A stretch of DNA of 64,000 nt, from positions 674,095 through 738,094 of the forward strand of contig NZ_JBFQGA010000001.1 of the NCBI RefSeq assembly GCF_040932435.1, given 5' to 3'. Below the pieces are notes generated by a model. It did no database searches, was not told where the DNA came from, and worked only from the letters and a program-made list of their open reading frames with translations. The position numbers were made by a program, and so were the translations under genes. Origin of the DNA: Kluyvera sp040932435. Its GTDB lineage: Bacteria > Pseudomonadota > Gammaproteobacteria > Enterobacterales > Enterobacteriaceae. Shown in pieces: positions 32,942 through 40,658 of this stretch (its first letter is position 1; each line of letters begins with the position of its first letter).

Positions 32942-35088
32942 CAGAAGTTCCAAGCAAAGCCAACGGCTGCGTTAATACCCGCCGCAGGAATGGATTCATG
33001 CGCCGTGCGATAGCGTTTGTCGGTCAGGTTGTTGAGGGCCAGATTGATTTGGTACTGGTCGTTGGCGCCAAATTCAGTGTTAACCGCTAGGTTCAGCGTC
33101 GCCCAGCCCGGCGTGCGGGTTTCGGTGGTGCCGGTATCGTCTTTCGCGTTGGAGGCGGCGCGGATATAGACGTCAGAAGTGACGTTGGCGGCGTTGAGCA
33201 TCAGCGTATGTTTTAGCCCAACCCGTCCATTGATTGATGGCTCGCCGGTATTGGTGGTTTTCAGTGTTTGTCCCTCGTACTGGCGGCGGATCAGATTGCC
33301 GCTAATGTACGGTGATACCGCCCAGCCGTTGTATTCGGCGCTGAGCTCCATGCCCCAGGTTTTGGCGCGGTCGATGTTATCGTAGTAGTAATAGCTGCCA
33401 CGAGAAGTCGCGCTGTTGCCGTTGCACAGCGCCTGTCCTGAGCAGGAGAGGCTGGCGATGTAATCTTTCGCTTCTGAGTAGTAGACCGCGCCGTCAACCA
33501 TCCAAAGATTGCCGTTGTAACGAGCACCCAGCTCGTAGTTATTCGAGCGCTCCGCTTTCAGGTCCGGGTTGCCGTAGGTGACGCCGCCGCCCGCAGAAGT
33601 TTGCATAAACAACTGGGTGAGGGTTGGGAAGACGTAGCCTTGGGCAAACGCCGCGCGCAGTTCAATGTTGTCGAAGCCGGAGTAGCGCAGGCTGGTGGTG
33701 GTGACCAGTTCGCTGTCGCTTGTTGATGAGGTTGGTATGGACGTATCACTGATGACGCCAGCTGTCGCGGACTGACCATCGCCGCGAGTCAGTTTAGAGG
33801 AGAGCCAGTACTGACGCGCGCCCAGCGTCCATGTCCAGTTATCCGCAAAGCGCCAGTCGTTTTGCGCGAACAGCGAGGTATTGCTCTGCTCGGACTCATA
33901 GTAGGAGCGGGTTTGCGTGGCGGTATTGATGAACCCGGTGACGGATTGGCTCGTCGTATTACCGTTCGAGGTCTGGGAGACGCGGTCGCGCTTATACTGC
34001 GCGCCCAGCACCAGTTCATTGCTTGCCGGCAGGGAGAAATTGCTCTGCAGCGTGATGCCCTGAGTGTACTGCTTATCGTGGGTTTGAGTCTGGTTGTGAA
34101 CGGTCAGCGCCTGAATCATCGGGCTTGGAATGGGCTGCGTTGTTTTCACCTCGTTCTCAAACTGGCGCTCAATGGTCTGCTGATAGGCGTCAATATGGAT
34201 TTTCTTCAGATAGTCTCCATTAACGTCCACGTCGTAGAACAGGCCGACTTTTTCACGTTCCAGTTTAGGAATTTTGACGCTAAAGGCATCATATTCGCCG
34301 TCTGGATCTTCAAAATAGGTTTGCGTCGCCAGACGGTATCTGTCGAGCGACAGGCCAAAATGATGTTTGTCGAGATTGTAGCCGAGCCACACGCCTTGGC
34401 TGTTATTACGATTATGGGTATTCGGCAGACGACCGTCCGGGGTATCGCGATCGCCTTGATCCGAGTAGCTGCCGTTGATCCGGTAATCCAATTGACCGAT
34501 GCTGCCCCATGCAGCGGCAGACTCCTCCCAACCCATGGTGGCGGAGTTGTAGACCGCTTTCACTCTCCCGGCTACAGGCTTATCACCGCCTTTTTTGGTG
34601 ATAAAGTTCACTACGCCACCAATGGCTTGCGAACCGTACAGCACGGAGTAGGGGCCTTTGACCACTTCAATGCGCTCAAGAGACGATTCATCAATCAGCA
34701 AACCGCCGCCGTAATTCTGCCCGGCGCGCTGGTAAGTCATCTCTTGGCCATCAATCAGGATCAGCACGCGGGAAGAGGCTTCGCCACGAATACGGATCTG
34801 TTTACGGCCGGCTAGGGCATTATCGGTCACTTCAACGCCGGGAATATCCTGCAAATCATCAGCAAGGGCGCTATTAGTCGAGTTTTTTAGCGTCTGTTGA
34901 TCGATAACCTGAATGGTCGCTGGGCTCTCCCAAAGGCTGCTTTCCGAACGGTTCGCCGTAACGACCAGCGTCTCTTCCGGGTGGGTGTTCTTTTGCGTGT
35001 TGTTATCGGTGGCAGCTGAAACGGCACCGGCAATAAACAATGGCAGGGCGGAGAGTACGAACGACCCTCGGGTAATGGTGTGCAACAT
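32941..35088 (-). CDS. TonB-dependent heme/hemoglobin receptor
   Basis: Outer-membrane receptor of 715 residues in the hemoglobin/transferrin/lactoferrin class: signal peptide ending near VSAATD, TonB box EETLVVTAN, plug (about 45-160) and barrel with a C-terminal aromatic residue. The YVFPTLTQLF and GNPDLKAERS segments correspond to the FRAP/NPDL region of heme receptors. It occupies the chuA position but is longer than ChuA (about 660) and divergent, so I leave the symbol blank. First gene of the operon, behind a Fur box. Confidence 0.9.
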   Translation of the reverse strand: MLHTITRGSFVLSALPLFIAGAVSAATDNNTQKNTHPEETLVVTANRSESSLWESPATIQVIDQQTLKNSTNSALADDLQDIPGVEVTDNALAGRKQIRIRGEASSRVLILIDGQEMTYQRAGQNYGGGLLIDESSLERIEVVKGPYSVLYGSQAIGGVVNFITKKGGDKPVAGRVKAVYNSATMGWEESAAAWGSIGQLDYRINGSYSDQGDRDTPDGRLPNTHNRNNSQGVWLGYNLDKHHFGLSLDRYRLATQTYFEDPDGEYDAFSVKIPKLEREKVGLFYDVDVNGDYLKKIHIDAYQQTIERQFENEVKTTQPIPSPMIQALTVHNQTQTHDKQYTQGITLQSNFSLPASNELVLGAQYKRDRVSQTSNGNTTSQSVTGFINTATQTRSYYESEQSNTSLFAQNDWRFADNWTWTLGARQYWLSSKLTRGDGQSATAGVISDTSIPTSSTSDSELVTTTSLRYSGFDNIELRAAFAQGYVFPTLTQLFMQTSAGGGVTYGNPDLKAERSNNYELGARYNGNLWMVDGAVYYSEAKDYIASLSCSGQALCNGNSATSRGSYYYYDNIDRAKTWGMELSAEYNGWAVSPYISGNLIRRQYEGQTLKTTNTGEPSINGRVGLKHTLMLNAANVTSDVYIRAASNAKDDTGTTETRTPGWATLNLAVNTEFGANDQYQINLALNNLTDKRYRTAHESIPAAGINAAVGFAWNF

Positions 35089-35115
35089 CGTTAACCCTAT
35101 GAATAGTCATTGAAT

Positions 35116-35134
35116 GATAATAAGAATGAATATC
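35116..35134. promoter_or_regulatory. Fur box upstream of the heme receptor gene
   Basis: GATAATAAGAATGAATATC matches 15 of 19 positions of the classical Fur consensus GATAATGATAATCATTATC. It lies 28 bp upstream of the receptor start, so Fur-Fe2+ would block transcription of the whole chu operon under iron sufficiency. Confidence 0.85.
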
Positions 35135-35376
35135 AATAAGATTTACATATTGGCTTGTGATGAGTCCAGTGATGAAGGTATAAACAAAATGCATCTTTGA
35201 TTTGTGTCAATTTATTACAGGTGATAGGCAGCGAAATGTGAGGTTGATCACTTCAATTTCTATACGAATTAAGTGGTTAATCGCGAGAATTTACAATAAG
35301 GGAGGTAGGGATATTGCAAAGGGAGAGGCGTTTCCCGGATTGTGGATTTCCGGGAAAAGGGTATAGCGCTTGGTCA

Positions 35377-35619
35377 TTACTCGTCAGCCAGCCACATCTC
35401 GGCTTCTTCAAACATTTCCTGAACGGCGCGGCTGATTTGCTCTTTTTCGTGTTTGCTGGCGTCGGTGTTAATGGCGGGCAGCGTCATCATTGGCTTAACG
35501 CGTACTTCGGCATCGGGAAAGATTCGATGAACCCGCTTACTTAATTCATTAAGGATTATCTCCTTTGCACCGGCAAGACCTTCAAAGTTGCGCTTGTCAT
35601 AGACGAGTTCGACGAACAT
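35377..35619 (-). CDS. DinI/MsgA-like protein
   Basis: An 80-residue acidic protein of the DinI family. MFVELVYDKRNFEGLAGA and the C-terminal EMFEEAEMWLADE closely resemble Salmonella MsgA. DinI proteins bind and modulate RecA filaments; phages and genomic islands often carry them. The ATG at 35619 gives the family N terminus; ten further upstream codons are open but unsupported. A LexA-type site lies 42 bp upstream. Confidence 0.88.
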   Translation of the reverse strand: MFVELVYDKRNFEGLAGAKEIILNELSKRVHRIFPDAEVRVKPMMTLPAINTDASKHEKEQISRAVQEMFEEAEMWLADE

Positions 35620-35660
35620 GATTTTTATAGTCCTTATACAGATTGGCAAAACTGTATTTA

Positions 35661-35680
35661 TACTGTGTTTTTATCCAGTG
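35661..35680. promoter_or_regulatory. Candidate LexA box of the DinI-like gene
   Basis: Read on the minus strand, CACTGGATAAAAACACAGTA matches about 15 of 20 positions of the E. coli LexA consensus, with CTG and CAG in the right places. It lies 42 bp upstream of the DinI-like start. Confidence 0.6.
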
Positions 35681-35730
35681 TCAAGGGCTTGCAGGGGGAT
35701 CATATGTTCTCGGGGAATATTGCAGGCATA

Positions 35731-35769
35731 AAAAAGCCCACAGGGCTTGCGCCGTGCGGGCTTTCAGGG
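35731..35769 (-). terminator. bor terminator, a copy of the ssrA terminator
   Basis: These 39 bases differ at one position from 36368-36406 downstream of ssrA. The hairpin AGCCCGCA...TGTGGGCT is followed by T6 on the minus strand, after the bor stop. The change falls in the stem and gives one mismatch. Confidence 0.85.
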
Positions 35770-35777
35770 CTTTGCAT

Positions 35778-36068
35778 TTATTTAGCGCAATAAACTCTTG
35801 CTTCACGAGGGGTATAAATACCCAAAGTGACAAAGCCCAGTAATCCGTTCACGAAAGTTTGCTGAACTTCGGTGCGAACCACTTTGTCAGCGCTCCCGCA
35901 AACCTTAGCAGCATCAATTTGTTTTGACTGACCAATACCGCTAACGAAGAAGTGATGAGTTGTCACCTGCTGTGGCTGGGTTGCAACGCCATTGTTTACG
36001 GAGAATGACTGTTGAGCGCAGCCGGAAACTGCGGCTGCAATCAGAGCTACCATCAATAACTTTTTCAT
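35778..36068 (-). CDS. bor: Bor-family lipoprotein
   Basis: A 96-residue outer-membrane lipoprotein with lipobox VSGC (Cys17). The stretches THHFFVSGIGQ and QQTFVNGLLGFVTLGIYTP are nearly those of phage lambda Bor, which is linked to serum resistance and expressed from prophages. It stands alone between ssrA and the DinI-like gene, with a terminator copied from ssrA. Confidence 0.93.
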   Translation of the reverse strand: MKKLLMVALIAAAVSGCAQQSFSVNNGVATQPQQVTTHHFFVSGIGQSKQIDAAKVCGSADKVVRTEVQQTFVNGLLGFVTLGIYTPREARVYCAK

Positions 36069-36367
36069 AAATGACCTTATTTTTAGAATGATTCATAGGA
36101 ATAATGACCTAGATTTAAAATCCTTGCAAATCAGACCAGTAGCTGCCCTAAGTGAAATGTGAGGATGCTATAAGCTGGAGGAGGGCGTGGGGTTTGAATT
36201 CCTTTTAGGATTACCACATTCACGCCGCTGATATTTGATTGTCCTTTTTTATCTGCCTGTGCGCATACGATGTGTATTGTATGGGGGAGCACCGAGATTT
36301 TCGTTGGACCTAAAGTGCTTGGATTTGATTCGCTTTCTTCGGACTTGGTGGGGCAAAGTGAGGGTAC
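36069..36367. other. Gene-free interval between bor and ssrA
   Basis: No supported gene. It must hold the bor promoter. I see no integrase remnant and no second copy of the ssrA 3' end here. Confidence 0.6.
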
Positions 36368-36406
36368 AAAAAAGCCCGCAGGGCTTGCGCCGTGCGGGCT
36401 TTCAGG
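36368..36406 (-). terminator. ssrA intrinsic terminator
   Basis: Hairpin with arms AAGCCCGCA and TGCGGGCTT and a 12-base loop, followed on the minus strand by T6, about 40 bp after the tmRNA 3' end. Nearly identical to 35731-35769. Confidence 0.9.
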
Positions 36407-36445
36407 ACTTCGTCTCAGGCTCTGGTGACCATCAGCAAAGGATTT

Positions 36446-36808
36446 TGGTGGAGCTGGGGGGATTTGAACCCCCGTCCGAAATTACTACATCCTCGGTACT
36501 ACATGCTTAGTCAGTCTTTACATTCGCCTGGCACCTGCGGACAGACACGCCACTACCAAACTAGCCTGATTAGTTTTAACACTTCAGCCCCAGGCAGGAC
36601 ATCCATGCGATCTCTTTTGGGTTTGACCTCTCTTTGATCCCCGTCTTAAGAGCGGAAGCTAGGGAGAGAGGGCTCTTAGCAGGTTATTAAGCTGCTAAAG
36701 CGTAGTTTTCGTCGTTTGCGACTATTTTTTGCGGCTTTTTACGAGGCAAACCGCCCCTCGGCATGCACCTTGGGTTTCGCAAATCCCGTCGAATCCAGAA
36801 TCAGCCCC
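36446..36808 (-). ncRNA. ssrA: tmRNA (SsrA)
   Basis: The 363-nt transfer-messenger RNA that, with SmpB, rescues stalled ribosomes. The 5' end GGGGCTGATTCTGGATTCG and 3' end AGCTCCACCA form the tRNA-like domain. The tag reading frame (36687-36719) encodes ANDENYALAA after the resume Ala. The T arm reads CGGGGGTTCAAATCCCCC, whereas E. coli has a GCGGG/CCCGC version; pairing is kept. smpB is upstream. Confidence 0.97.
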
Positions 36809-36823
36809 AATAGTGTTGCCACG

Positions 36824-36853
36824 AGTATAACAGAGTTGCCAAGGTCGTTGCCA
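36824..36853 (-). promoter_or_regulatory. ssrA promoter
   Basis: On the minus strand TATACT (36824-36829) lies 15 bases before the mature tmRNA 5' end, with TGGCAA (36848-36853) 18 bp further upstream. The distance fits a short 5' leader removed by RNase P. Confidence 0.7.
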
Positions 36854-36945
36854 GTGAAAAACGTGTCTCAACAAGCCGTTGGCGATAGGTTTGTCGCAGT
36901 AAAAAGTGCTGGGAGGTCGTTTTTTGAGCGGGGAATGCGGTGGGG

Positions 36946-36981
36946 CCAGATATCCTCGAGGCTAGGCCTAAGGATATCTGG
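36946..36981. repeat. Perfect 11-bp inverted repeat between smpB and ssrA
   Basis: CCAGATATCCT (36946-36956) and AGGATATCTGG (36971-36981) flank a 14-base loop just after the smpB stop. There is no adjoining T tract, so its role in termination is uncertain. Confidence 0.7.
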
Positions 36982-37004
36982 TGATGAAAGGTTATGCGCC
37001 CGGT

Positions 37005-37487
37005 TTAGCGTCCGGCATGTTTCATGATGCGGGCTTTATCTACCTGCCATTCACGATCTTTAACGTCGGTACGTTTATCGTGCAGTTTTTTACCTTTAGC
37101 GACGCCGATTTTGACTTTACACCACGCGTTCTTCCAGTAAAGGGAGAGGGCGACTACGGTATAACCGTCTCGGTTGATGCGGCCATACAAGTTGTCGAGC
37201 TCACGCTGGTTGAGCAGAAGTTTACGCGTACGCGTTGGGTCGCAAACGTAGTGAGTTGAGGCAACGGCCATTGGCGTGAAGTTAGCGCCGAACAGGAAGG
37301 CTTCGCCATCTTTTAAGATAACGTAGCTGTCGCCGATGTTGGCTTTGCCTGCGCGAAGGGATTTCACTTCCCAGCCCTGGAGGGCGAGACCCGCTTCAAA
37401 TTCCTCTTCGATAAAGTATTCGTGGCGGGCGCGTTTATTCAGCGCAATGGTGGCCGATCCAGGTTTGTGTACTTTTTTCTTTGTCAT
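37005..37487 (-). CDS. smpB: SsrA-binding protein SmpB
   Basis: Beta-barrel protein of 160 residues (E. coli length) that binds the tRNA-like domain of tmRNA and delivers it to stalled ribosomes. The N-terminal IALNKRARHEYFIEEEFEAG and the basic C-terminal tail KGKKLHDKR...WQVDKARIMK, which enters the mRNA channel, are conserved. It is upstream of ssrA and divergent from ratA. Confidence 0.98.
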   Translation of the reverse strand: MTKKKVHKPGSATIALNKRARHEYFIEEEFEAGLALQGWEVKSLRAGKANIGDSYVILKDGEAFLFGANFTPMAVASTHYVCDPTRTRKLLLNQRELDNLYGRINRDGYTVVALSLYWKNAWCKVKIGVAKGKKLHDKRTDVKDREWQVDKARIMKHAGR

Positions 37488-37638
37488 AATATCCTGAAGT
37501 TATCATTTATCTGATAAACATAGCCTCAAGCTCCCGCGAGGCGCAATGCAATATCTTAGCACGATATAAACAGTGTCCGTTTTTTTTAGCAGTAGATAAA
37601 TGATACTATTTGCATCGTATTCGAACATGGAAATAGCT

Positions 37639-38076
37639 ATGCCTCAGATTAGCCGTACTGCGCTTGTGCCCTACAGCGCAGAGCAAATGTATCAACTGGT
37701 GAATGATGTGAATGCCTACCCGGATTTTATTCCTGGTTGTACAGGCAGCCGTGTTCTGGAGTCGGGGCCGACGCAGATGACGGCGGCGGTAGACGTTTCT
37801 AAGGCAGGCATCAGTAAGACCTTTACCACGCGTAATGTGTTAACCAGCAACCAGAGCATCTTAATGCATTTGGTCGATGGGCCGTTCAGGAAGCTGATTG
37901 GCGGCTGGAAGTTTACTCCACTGAGCAACGATGCCTGTAAAATTGAGTTTCAGCTCGATTTTGAATTTACCAATAAGCTCATTGAACTGGCGTTCGGTCG
38001 TATCTTCAAAGAGCTGGCGCTGAATATGGTGCAGGCGTTCACCACGCGCGCCAGAGAGGTATACAGTGCCGGGTAA
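37639..38076 (+). CDS. ratA: RatA, START/polyketide cyclase-like protein
   Basis: A 145-residue START-fold protein (coenzyme Q10-binding COQ10 family). In E. coli it was reported to bind 50S subunits and block 70S association. I use the ATG at 37639 (MPQISRTALVPY); the frame extends to 37600, as annotated in some E. coli genomes, but the 13 extra codons are poorly conserved. Its end overlaps ratB by 11 bp. Confidence 0.92.
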   Translation: MPQISRTALVPYSAEQMYQLVNDVNAYPDFIPGCTGSRVLESGPTQMTAAVDVSKAGISKTFTTRNVLTSNQSILMHLVDGPFRKLIGGWKFTPLSNDACKIEFQLDFEFTNKLIELAFGRIFKELALNMVQAFTTRAREVYSAG

Positions 38077-38362
38077 GATAGCCGTTGAAGTCGCGTATGC
38101 GCTGCCGCAAAAGCAGTACCTACAGCGCGTGACTCTTGATGAAGGAGCGACGGTTGAGCAGGCTATTCAGGCTAGCGGTCTGCTAGCGCTGCGTGATGAT
38201 ATCGATCTCAGTAAGAATAAGGTGGGGATTTATAGTCGCCCGGCTAAGTTGCAGGACGTGGTTAACGACGGTGACCGGGTGGAAATTTACCGTCCGCTGA
38301 TTGCCGATCCGAAAGAGCTGCGCCGACAGCGAGCGGAGAAGGCCGAGCACAATAAGGGCTAA
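38066..38362 (+). CDS. ratB: RatB, UPF0125 ubiquitin-fold protein
   Basis: A 98-residue protein with a beta-grasp fold, starting MPGKIAVEVAYALP from a GTG codon inside the ratA 3' end. The tail DPKELRRQRAEKAEH is typical of the family. The overlap with ratA implies coupled translation. Its function with RatA is not settled. Confidence 0.93.
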   Translation: MPGKIAVEVAYALPQKQYLQRVTLDEGATVEQAIQASGLLALRDDIDLSKNKVGIYSRPAKLQDVVNDGDRVEIYRPLIADPKELRRQRAEKAEHNKG

Positions 38363-38385
38363 CTATTTTTGTGCCGCAGGATAAT

Positions 38386-38416
38386 AAAAAAAGCGCTCAG
38401 TGAGCGCTTTTTTTTT
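38386..38416. terminator. Bidirectional terminator between ratB and bamE
   Basis: A stem AAGCGCTCA / TGAGCGCTT with A7 before and T9 after lies between the convergent ratB and bamE genes. Confidence 0.92.
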
Positions 38417-38425
38417 GCTGCCGAT

Positions 38426-38764
38426 TTACTTCGTCAGGGCCGGTTTGTTGTCGATGTTAGTCAACACGCCGCTGCTGTTGAAGGTCAGCGTCAGCGTCTG
38501 CTGAGTGACTTTTTCATGTCCTGGCTGCTGACGGAAAACGTAGAACCAGGTATTGGTGCCGAACGGGTCGGTCATCATCGGTGTACCTAAGGTGTAGGCA
38601 ACCTGTTGTTGCGTCATGCCAGTATGGATTTTGGCAATATCGTTAGGTACCAGATAGTTCCCCTGACTAATATCAGGACGGTAAACCACTCGCTCCAGAG
38701 TGGAACAGCCTGCAGTCATCATCAGAAGAACCGCTGCGGCAGCAGTCAGCGTTTTACAGCGCAT
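38426..38764 (-). CDS. bamE: Outer membrane assembly lipoprotein BamE
   Basis: Small lipoprotein of the BAM complex that inserts beta-barrel proteins. It has 112 residues with lipobox MTAGC (Cys20) and the SmpA/OmlA fold; IHTGMTQQQVAYTLGTPM is characteristic. It stands downstream of recN as in E. coli. Confidence 0.96.
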   Translation of the reverse strand: MRCKTLTAAAAVLLMMTAGCSTLERVVYRPDISQGNYLVPNDIAKIHTGMTQQQVAYTLGTPMMTDPFGTNTWFYVFRQQPGHEKVTQQTLTLTFNSSGVLTNIDNKPALTK

Positions 38765-38911
38765 AGTGATTTGATTCCTTTTCGGGCCCGAGCAGTACGC
38801 GGCTCATATGTATATGCCGATGATAATAGACCTGAGGTGCGTTGGGAACCTTTGCGATCGGGTCTTACGGCGTTTTTATTGTGAACTCTGACTCTCGGAA
38901 ATCAAAAAAGT

Positions 38912-40573
38912 TTATGCAGCCAGCAACTCTTTCGCATTTGCGAGCGTGTTGCGAGTCACCTCGCTGCCGCCAAGAAGGCGTGCCAGCTCTTGCAGACGGG
39001 CGCGTTTATCCAGTGGCTGCATGTGCGTTTCGGTCATTGCACCGTCGGTTTCTTTGCTGACGTAGAAGTGGTGGTGACCACAGCCAGCGACCTGTGGCAG
39101 GTGAGTGACGCACATAACTTGGGTGGACTCGCCAAGCTGGCGCAGCAGCTTACCGACGACGGCAGCCGTTGGGCCACTGATCCCGACGTCAACTTCATCA
39201 AAAATAAGCGCTGGTGTTTCCATTTTCCGCGCCGTAATGACTTGAATGGCCAATGCAATACGCGACAGCTCACCACCGGAGGCGACTTTAGCAATAGCCT
39301 GCAGCGGCTGCCCTGGGTTAGTGGTGACGCGGAATTCAATACGGTTTGCGCCCTCTGCCGTTAGGTGCTGTTCTTCGAAACTGACGTCGATATCAAACAC
39401 GCCGTGCGGCATCGAAAGCATATGCATGCTGTCGGTAATCAATTGAGCCAGCTCACTGGCGCTGGCCTGGCGCTGCGCATGCAGCTTGTGTGCGGTTTCC
39501 AGCGCTAGCTGGCGATGCAGTGTTACCGACAGTTTCAGCGTTTCCAGAGAGTCGCTTTGGTCATCAAGCAACTGCTGCTCGTCGAGCAATGATTGGTAAT
39601 ATTCCGGCAGCGCTTCTGGCGAAATTTGGTGCTTACGCGCCAAAGAAATTTGTTTTGATAGACGCTGCTCCAATTCGAACAGACGATTTGGGTCGAGATC
39701 TAGGCGGTCGCAGTAATGGCGAAGTTCGTCGCTGGCCTCGCTCAATTGAATGGCTGCTTCCTCGAGCATGTCGAGAACGCCAGAAAGTTTACCGTCCATA
39801 CTGGCCAGTTCGCCGGCTAGCTGGCGAGCGGTATACAGCTGGCTCTGAAGGTTAACGTCTTCGCCATCGGCTAGGATCGCGAGTGCATGTTGGCTGGTGG
39901 TGATGAGCTGCCCGCTATTCGCGAGACGCTTGTACTCCTCATCAATTTGCTCGTACTCACCCGGCTGCGGATTGAACTCAATCAGCTCTTTTAACTGGTA
40001 TTTCAACAGTTCGGCGCGGGCGATGCGCTCTTGGCTTTGCTGCTGATGGGTTGCCAGCTCGCGACAGCTTTGGTTCCATAGGCGATAGTGTTCGGCCATT
40101 TGACGCGCGAGGTCGGATTCACCGGCGTAGGCGTCGAGCAGATTTTTTTGGTGTTCAGGCTTAACCAACTGCTGATGAGCGTGCTGGCCGTGGATCTGAA
40201 TGAGTAACTGGCCCAGCTCACGCAACTGTGAAAGCGGCACAGCAGTACCGTTGATAAAACCACGGGAGCGTCCATCGCTGCTGATGACACGACGCAGTAA
40301 GCACTCTCGGCCATCTTCAAGCTGATTTTCCTCAAGCCAACGTAATGCGGCGGGGGTATCTTTCAACGCGAAGCGGGCGCAAAGATCGGCGCGGCTGGCA
40401 CCTGTACGCACCATGTCGGCTTCGGCGCGGCCACCAAGGCACAGACCGAGGGCATCAATTGCAATGGATTTCCCCGCACCGGTTTCACCGGTAATGGCCG
40501 TCATGCCACTGTTGAAGTCGATCTCAAGCTCACGAACGATTGCAAAATTGCTGATGGTCAGTTGTGCCAACAT
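38912..40573 (-). CDS. recN: DNA repair protein RecN
   Basis: SMC-like ATPase of 553 residues that acts early in double-strand break repair. Walker A GETGAGKS lies near residue 29, a long coiled coil fills the middle, and the C-terminal half holds the signature ASGGELSRIALA and Walker B PALIFDEVDVG. It is strongly SOS-induced; LexA boxes precede it. Confidence 0.97.
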   Translation of the reverse strand: MLAQLTISNFAIVRELEIDFNSGMTAITGETGAGKSIAIDALGLCLGGRAEADMVRTGASRADLCARFALKDTPAALRWLEENQLEDGRECLLRRVISSDGRSRGFINGTAVPLSQLRELGQLLIQIHGQHAHQQLVKPEHQKNLLDAYAGESDLARQMAEHYRLWNQSCRELATHQQQSQERIARAELLKYQLKELIEFNPQPGEYEQIDEEYKRLANSGQLITTSQHALAILADGEDVNLQSQLYTARQLAGELASMDGKLSGVLDMLEEAAIQLSEASDELRHYCDRLDLDPNRLFELEQRLSKQISLARKHQISPEALPEYYQSLLDEQQLLDDQSDSLETLKLSVTLHRQLALETAHKLHAQRQASASELAQLITDSMHMLSMPHGVFDIDVSFEEQHLTAEGANRIEFRVTTNPGQPLQAIAKVASGGELSRIALAIQVITARKMETPALIFDEVDVGISGPTAAVVGKLLRQLGESTQVMCVTHLPQVAGCGHHHFYVSKETDGAMTETHMQPLDKRARLQELARLLGGSEVTRNTLANAKELLAA

Positions 40574-40599
40574 AGCCGCTTTCCTGTATGAAAAACCAT

Positions 40600-40641
40600 A
40601 ACTGTATTTTCATACAGTATAGACTGGTTTTTTATACAGTA
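40600..40641 (-). promoter_or_regulatory. Tandem LexA boxes of recN
   Basis: Two LexA operators adjoin: AACTGTATTTTCATACAGTA (40600-40619) and GACTGGTTTTTTATACAGTA (40622-40641), given on the plus strand. A weaker third CTGTATG-like half-site lies nearer the gene at 40583. The arrangement matches E. coli recN. Confidence 0.92.
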
Positions 40642-40658
40642 AAGAGGTCTGTATTAAA

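Noticed and set aside
33862..34815. Long plus-strand frame inside the heme receptor gene
   Set aside because: It is antisense to a well-supported TonB receptor and has no domain features.
36235..36510. Plus-strand open frame overlapping the ssrA 3' end
   Set aside because: It runs through the terminator and tmRNA antisense and has no homologue-like features.
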